Source of the DNA: Buttiauxella noackiae ATCC 51607
GTDB lineage: Bacteria > Pseudomonadota > Gammaproteobacteria > Enterobacterales > Enterobacteriaceae
Direction of reading: 5' to 3'
DNA: 48,065 nt
Assembly: GCF_001654865.1 (NCBI RefSeq)
Contig: NZ_LXEO01000054.1
Span: 1-48,065 of the forward strand
The translations under genes and the position numbers were made by a program. The notes under the pieces were generated by a model, which had not been told where the DNA came from, made no database searches, and saw nothing but the letters and a program-made list of their open reading frames with translations. This document shows, in pieces, positions 43,860-48,065 of the stretch. Every line of letters begins with the position of its first letter. The first letter of the stretch is position 1.

Positions 43860-44938
43860 AACAACTGTTTCCTTGCTGCGGCCACAACAACATCAACCGG
43901 AATGGCATCGAGATAACGTTCTTTTGTATTGGTATCAATCTTATCTGGGTCGGGAAGCTCACCGAAGTTACCCGCCCAGATAACGTCACCGACGACATCC
44001 CACGGGCTCCAGAATGTTAATTTTGACGGGCCAAATAATGCGATGCAGGGCGTTCTTAGTGCGGCAGCCATATGCATGGGCACCGAATCTACACCAATAA
44101 AAAGGCGAGCATGATCGATGAGTGCAGCTAATTGTCGCAGGGTTAATTCACCTGCGAGGGAATGAATGCGTTCTGGCGGACATAATGCGCGGATTTTCTC
44201 AATCATTGCTTTTTCATTCTTATCGGGACCGGAAGTCAAAATAAGAGTATGGCCGTCATTTTGTAGCGCTGTGATAGTTTGCGCCATTTTGCTCTCATCC
44301 CAGCATTTGAAGAACCAGCGGGATGTAGGCTGCACCACGATAAATGAACCTTCAACCCCTTTGCTTTGCAGTTTGGTTTGCACAGTCTGCCAATCGTCAG
44401 ACTGATAGCTCATCGTGACGTTGTTGTTGCCAGGTATGCCAAGGGGCGCAAGAATGGATAAGTTTTGTTCAACGGTGTGCAGTGCCTGATGACCGGCCAC
44501 GGAAGCAAGCTGAGTATGGCAATGCTGCCAGAGCCACCCGCGGCGTTTATTGAAATCGAAACCGATGCGTGAATGGGCGCCGGTGAAACGAGTCACAATG
44601 GCGCTACGCCACTGATCGGCAAGGTTGATAACCAAAGTATATTTTTGCTCGCGCAGCGTTTTGAGCAACTGCCACTCTTTGCATAAATGCTGGCGAGTAC
44701 CGAGTTTGCGCCACTTACGGTCAATGCCATAAATACGATGAATGAATGGATGAGCTGCAAGCATATCGCGTGTTTCTTCATACAGCAGGACATCAATTTC
44801 TGCCTGTGGCCATGCCTGATGTAATGAGTTGATCACTGGAGTGGTGAGCAGCATGTCACCATGATGGCGCAACTTAATCAGTAGAATGCGAGCAGGTGGC
44901 TCGCTTGCGAGAGAATTCAAGGCGTTATTCATTATCAT
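43856..44938 (-). CDS. waaQ: LPS heptosyltransferase III WaaQ
   Basis: A family 9 heptosyltransferase that adds heptose III to heptose II of the inner core. Motifs are ILLIKLRHHGDMLLTTPVI at the N-terminus and the ADP-heptose site FIGVDSVPMHMAAALRTPCIALFGPS. I start it at the ATG at 44938 (360 residues); an ATG at 44932 and a TTG at 44956 are alternatives and no ribosome-binding site is decisive. It is the first gene of the minus-strand core operon. I looked for an ops/RfaH element upstream and found none. Confidence 0.93.
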   Translation of the reverse strand: MIMNNALNSLASEPPARILLIKLRHHGDMLLTTPVINSLHQAWPQAEIDVLLYEETRDMLAAHPFIHRIYGIDRKWRKLGTRQHLCKEWQLLKTLREQKYTLVINLADQWRSAIVTRFTGAHSRIGFDFNKRRGWLWQHCHTQLASVAGHQALHTVEQNLSILAPLGIPGNNNVTMSYQSDDWQTVQTKLQSKGVEGSFIVVQPTSRWFFKCWDESKMAQTITALQNDGHTLILTSGPDKNEKAMIEKIRALCPPERIHSLAGELTLRQLAALIDHARLFIGVDSVPMHMAAALRTPCIALFGPSKLTFWSPWDVVGDVIWAGNFGELPDPDKIDTNTKERYLDAIPVDVVVAAARKQLL

Positions 44939-45091
44939 CTTTAGGTGATCAACCAAAGGGTGATTCTAATAGACCTTGAGTATGGTTGCTACATTTGTGC
45001 TCAGAAGCCATAAATTTGAACGCAAGCGGTTTGCCCTAATCAGACAGGCTGCGTAACATGATGTAAACCTCGTGTTAGCTCAGAGACGGAA

Positions 45092-46054
45092 ATGACTAAA
45101 CCTGCATTCATCATTACTATTGATACCGAAGGCGATAATCTGTGGCAAAACCACCGGCAAATCAAAACTGAGAATGCCCGTTTTTTACCTCGTTTCCAGG
45201 CATTGTGTGAGAAATATGGTTTTAAACCGGTTTGGCTGACAAATTATGAAATGGCTATCGACCCGGATTACATCGAATTTGCTAAGGATGTAATTACTCG
45301 TGGCCAGGGTGAAGTTGGCATGCATTTACATGCATGGAATAGCCCGCCTGATTATGATTTAACCGGTGATGACTGGCGTTGGCAGCCTTATCTGATTGAG
45401 TACCCTGATGAGGTCCTGCGCGAGAAGGTGGTTTATATGACCACCCTGTTGGAAGAAACTTTCGGCACAAAAATGATCAGCCACAGGGCAGGGCGTTGGG
45501 CATTTGATAGCCGTTACGCCAAACTTTTGGTAGAGTTGGGTTATAAGGTAGATTGTTCGGTAACCCCAAGGATTAACTGGCGAAATGCTAAGGGCGCCCC
45601 AACAGGCAATGGTGGAACGGATTATCAACATTTCCCGACCCAGGCTTATTTCATGGATTTGGGAAATATTAGCCAGCCAGGGCATTCAGATTTACTCGAA
45701 GTGCCGATGAGCATTCAATATAAGCACGGTCCGTTAATGAATAGCTTTAAACAAAGCTATGACCGGCTTCGTGGGAAATATCGCAGCCCTTCCGTTAATT
45801 GGCTGCGCCCATCGGGTGGAAATACCGCGCAAATGATAGCAGTTGCGGAAAAAACATTAGCTGAGGGCAATGACTACGTGGAGTTTATGCTCCATTCGTC
45901 GGAATTTATGCCCGGTGGTAGCCCAACATTCAAAGATGAAGCGGACATAGAGCAGTTATACAAGGATTTAGATAAGTTATTTTCCTGGCTTGCTGAAAGA
46001 ACGGTGGGAATGACGCTGGCTGAGTATTATGAAAGAAAAAATAAAACATACTGA
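45092..46054 (+). CDS. wabN: LPS core deacetylase, WabN-like
   Basis: A 320-residue polysaccharide deacetylase (NodB-like) protein. The catalytic base and metal site are ITIDTEGD (D11), then HLHAW (H78, H80), and HRAGRWAF; the final histidine motif is likely FMLHSSEF. In Klebsiella WabN removes the acetyl group of the core GlcNAc added by WabH. It is divergent from waaQ over about 150 bp and has no signal peptide, fitting cytoplasmic action on the lipid-linked core. Symbol by synteny and similarity. Confidence 0.87.
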   Translation: MTKPAFIITIDTEGDNLWQNHRQIKTENARFLPRFQALCEKYGFKPVWLTNYEMAIDPDYIEFAKDVITRGQGEVGMHLHAWNSPPDYDLTGDDWRWQPYLIEYPDEVLREKVVYMTTLLEETFGTKMISHRAGRWAFDSRYAKLLVELGYKVDCSVTPRINWRNAKGAPTGNGGTDYQHFPTQAYFMDLGNISQPGHSDLLEVPMSIQYKHGPLMNSFKQSYDRLRGKYRSPSVNWLRPSGGNTAQMIAVAEKTLAEGNDYVEFMLHSSEFMPGGSPTFKDEADIEQLYKDLDKLFSWLAERTVGMTLAEYYERKNKTY

Positions 46055-46072
46055 ATAGCATGTTATCAACGA

Positions 46073-46116
46073 CCATCTTGCTGTCTGGTTATTTTTACAA
46101 CCAAACAGTAAGATGG
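46073..46116. terminator. Long inverted repeat between wabN and waaL
   Basis: Positions 46073-46090 and 46099-46116 form an 18-bp stem with two mismatches and an 8-nt AT-rich loop. It lies between convergent genes and may serve as a bidirectional terminator, although no T-run follows on either strand. Confidence 0.6.
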
Positions 46117-46125
46117 GGGACGTTC

Positions 46126-47367
46126 TTATTTATTATCTTGAGCTTTCTTTTTTATATGCTGATGTAGGGCAGCGAAAATAATAATAATAGAAAAGAATAT
46201 GGTCTGCTCACGGCTAATAAATACAACGTCCGTCAAACCGATTGTAATGATTGTCAACGAAACTCCAAGCAGAACATTGTTTTTATCACGTATGCAACAT
46301 GCTAATAATAAAGCATAGGTAAGCAGTAGTGCGATGATGCCAAAAATGCCTTGCAGCGATGCTGTTTCAATAATTTCATTGTGCAAATGTATCCGTGTAA
46401 ATGCTAATGCAGAAGAATTTTTATTCGTTTCATTGACTTCTTTTTTGAAAAAATCTTCTCTTTTTTCAAGGCTCATGCTTAATGGGTTATGTTTAAAGGC
46501 TTCATAACCAACCGCCCACATAGCAAGACGGGCTGTAAGCGAACCGTTAAAATTACCGTTATTTACTTCATATGATTGAATTTCATTTAACGTCACATTA
46601 ATTTTCGGCTTAATATAGTTATTATAACCTGCGGCGAATGCTGCGGATAATAAAATCGCGCACCAAAATATATTTCTCCAGCTATGTTTTTTCCATACCA
46701 GCAGAGAGATAGTAAGTATTATTGGATAGCTAATCAATATATTTCGAGTGCCTGTCTTAAATATCATGAATAGTGATACAAGCAATACTGCAACAGTTAG
46801 TAGCCGATAAAACAATGATTTATATTGCTGCAAGTAAATCACTGAGCAAATAGATAGGGTTGAATACATATATGCACTATCTGTTGCAAAACCCAAATAG
46901 AAGTCTATCCGCCCCGGACTTCTTACTGCCTGCACCAAACCAATTATAGTCGCAATGAAGAATGAGACAAGAATAGTTAATTCTATTACTTTAGCTTTAC
47001 TGTATGAGAGTTTATCAACCATGGAAAATAATGCATAGGAAATCACCCCGCCCAAAATAAGTCTTTGCCCGGTATTGAAATATGAATTATATTTATTGTA
47101 GTCAGGATTTCCAATATATTCAAAACAGAACCAGAGATATTTACTTAATCCGATCAGAATAAACGCGCAGGTAAGGAGTAGTAAGTTTTTTGTTGGTTTT
47201 ATTTTATAATGTAAAATTATTGACACGATTGAAAGATAAGATGCAACGAAGAAAAAAACTCTACCCCAGGAGCTGCTGATAAAATTTAACACTAAGGAAA
47301 TTGAGATTAGCCCTAAAATTAATAGAGTGATTTTTCTTTTACTTATCAACAATATGTTGGTTAACAT
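46126..47367 (-). CDS. waaL: O-antigen ligase WaaL
   Basis: A 413-residue polytopic membrane protein with about 10-12 hydrophobic segments. It has the Wzy/WaaL ligase domain, the conserved arginine in FKTGTRNILISYP, a large periplasmic loop (about 255-330) and the HLHNEIIETASLQGIFGI motif typical of O-antigen ligases. It joins undecaprenyl-linked O antigen to the core in the periplasm. Base composition is much more AT-rich than the genes to its left, as is usual for the variable part of this locus. It is convergent with wabN and adjoins the gene upstream. Confidence 0.88.
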   Translation of the reverse strand: MLTNILLISKRKITLLILGLISISLVLNFISSSWGRVFFFVASYLSIVSIILHYKIKPTKNLLLLTCAFILIGLSKYLWFCFEYIGNPDYNKYNSYFNTGQRLILGGVISYALFSMVDKLSYSKAKVIELTILVSFFIATIIGLVQAVRSPGRIDFYLGFATDSAYMYSTLSICSVIYLQQYKSLFYRLLTVAVLLVSLFMIFKTGTRNILISYPIILTISLLVWKKHSWRNIFWCAILLSAAFAAGYNNYIKPKINVTLNEIQSYEVNNGNFNGSLTARLAMWAVGYEAFKHNPLSMSLEKREDFFKKEVNETNKNSSALAFTRIHLHNEIIETASLQGIFGIIALLLTYALLLACCIRDKNNVLLGVSLTIITIGLTDVVFISREQTIFFSIIIIFAALHQHIKKKAQDNK

Positions 47368-47368
47368 A

Positions 47369-48065
47369 TTAATCCTCTTTAAAAAAAACAGTATCTACAG
47401 CCTGTAATATTTCAATAGTTGAAATCGTGGATATTGCGTGATATTTGTCTTGAGTGGTTACTTGAATAGCTTCAGGGTATCCAGGACCCCAGACATCGTT
47501 ATTATTAAACATCCCGTGCTTGTCATTTCCATAAAGCGCTACCAAGGGTTTTTTCCATGCTGCGGCGATATGCACGATGGAAGTGTCTGGTGAAATAATC
47601 AAGTTTGCATGATAGATTAAACTCATTGCACTATATATAGACATATTTGGATGTATGAAAATGCCTTGCAATGAAATATTTTTTATTCTCTCTGGAAGGC
47701 CTATTACCAATATATTTACTTGATTATATTTTTTATGAAGCTTGTTCACCAGGTCTTGCAGTTGCGAGTCTGAAAGATCTCTTTTATCACTAGCCGTGAA
47801 TGGATTGATAATAATATTATATTTACCCGGGAGTTCTTCAAGATAGTTGAGTACCTGAGTATTGATGTTATCAGGTATATATAAATCATAATCAATAGAG
47901 TATCCTTTAAATTTCATATTCTCCATGAGAAGTGAATAGCGTGCGCTGATATGTTTATGATAACCATCAAAAGGAATATTTTTATTATATATATTATAAT
48001 TTTCTTTATTAAAACCAATTATATTTTTGGGTTTTATTTTTCGCAGAAAATGCAAACTGGCAGGC
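47369..48065 (-). CDS. Family 9 glycosyltransferase (heptosyltransferase-like), 5' end outside window
   Basis: The C-terminal part of a family 9 glycosyltransferase. The frame stays open through the last base, so the start and the N-terminal domain lie beyond the window; the TTG at 48053-48055 is not a true start. The donor-binding motif SPDTSIVHIAAAWKKPLVALYG is clear. It stops 1 nt before the waaL start and is strongly AT-rich. It is not an obvious WaaC or WaaF; it could be a core heptose or hexose transferase. At least 231 residues are visible. Confidence 0.8.
   Translation of the reverse strand, partial: PASLHFLRKIKPKNIIGFNKENYNIYNKNIPFDGYHKHISARYSLLMENMKFKGYSIDYDLYIPDNINTQVLNYLEELPGKYNIIINPFTASDKRDLSDSQLQDLVNKLHKKYNQVNILVIGLPERIKNISLQGIFIHPNMSIYSAMSLIYHANLIISPDTSIVHIAAAWKKPLVALYGNDKHGMFNNNDVWGPGYPEAIQVTTQDKYHAISTISTIEILQAVDTVFFKED

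Overview
This window is chromosomal DNA from a member of the Enterobacteriaceae. The core proteins match their Escherichia coli counterparts closely in sequence and length, for example PolA (930 aa), NtrC (469 aa), GlnA (469 aa), SpoT (703 aa) and XanP (463 aa). It is not E. coli. The lipopolysaccharide (LPS) core genes are of the Klebsiella/Serratia type (waaE, wabH, wabG, waaQ, wabN), ERIC repeats are present, and several E. coli loci are missing. I cannot name the genus from sequence alone; Buttiauxella, Kluyvera, Cedecea and relatives are all possible.

Region 1 (1-17.2 kb) is the polA-glnA segment: yihG, polA, Spot 42 RNA (spf), engB, CsrC RNA, yihI, a 44-codon membrane ORF, hemN, the nitrogen operon glnA-glnL-glnG with a well-preserved set of NtrC and sigma-54 sites, typA, and yihX-yihY-dtd-fabY. 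The sulfoquinovose (yihO-yihW) block that separates typA from yihX in E. coli K-12 is absent.

Region 2 (17.2-38.4 kb) begins at a tight convergent junction, fabY/yicH, with 22 bp between the stops. It then follows the E. coli 82-minute order in reverse: yicH, xanP, gltS, recG-trmH-spoT-rpoZ-gmk, ligB, yicG, yicC, rph-pyrE with its attenuator, slmA, dut, coaBC, radC, rpmB-rpmG, mutM, coaD. From memory of the E. coli map, one inversion spanning oriC with ends beside yicH and fabY would give this arrangement.

Region 3 (38.4-48.1 kb) is LPS core assembly: waaE, waaA, a family 2 glycosyltransferase, wabH, wabG and waaQ on the minus strand; a divergent deacetylase (wabN-like) on the plus strand; then an AT-rich end with an O-antigen ligase (waaL) and the 3' part of a family 9 glycosyltransferase cut by the window edge. 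WaaA adds Kdo to lipid A, WaaE and WaaQ decorate the inner-core heptoses, WabG/WabH/WabN build the GalA-GlcN arm, and WaaL attaches O antigen.

Most of the window is housekeeping DNA. I found no clearly new multi-gene system. The points most worth a second look are the rearrangement junction, the 44-codon ORF between yihI and hemN, an ERIC element inside the glnA 3'UTR, a DNA ligase B with a signal peptide and exactly four cysteines, a structured rpmB leader, and the AT-rich variable end of the LPS locus.
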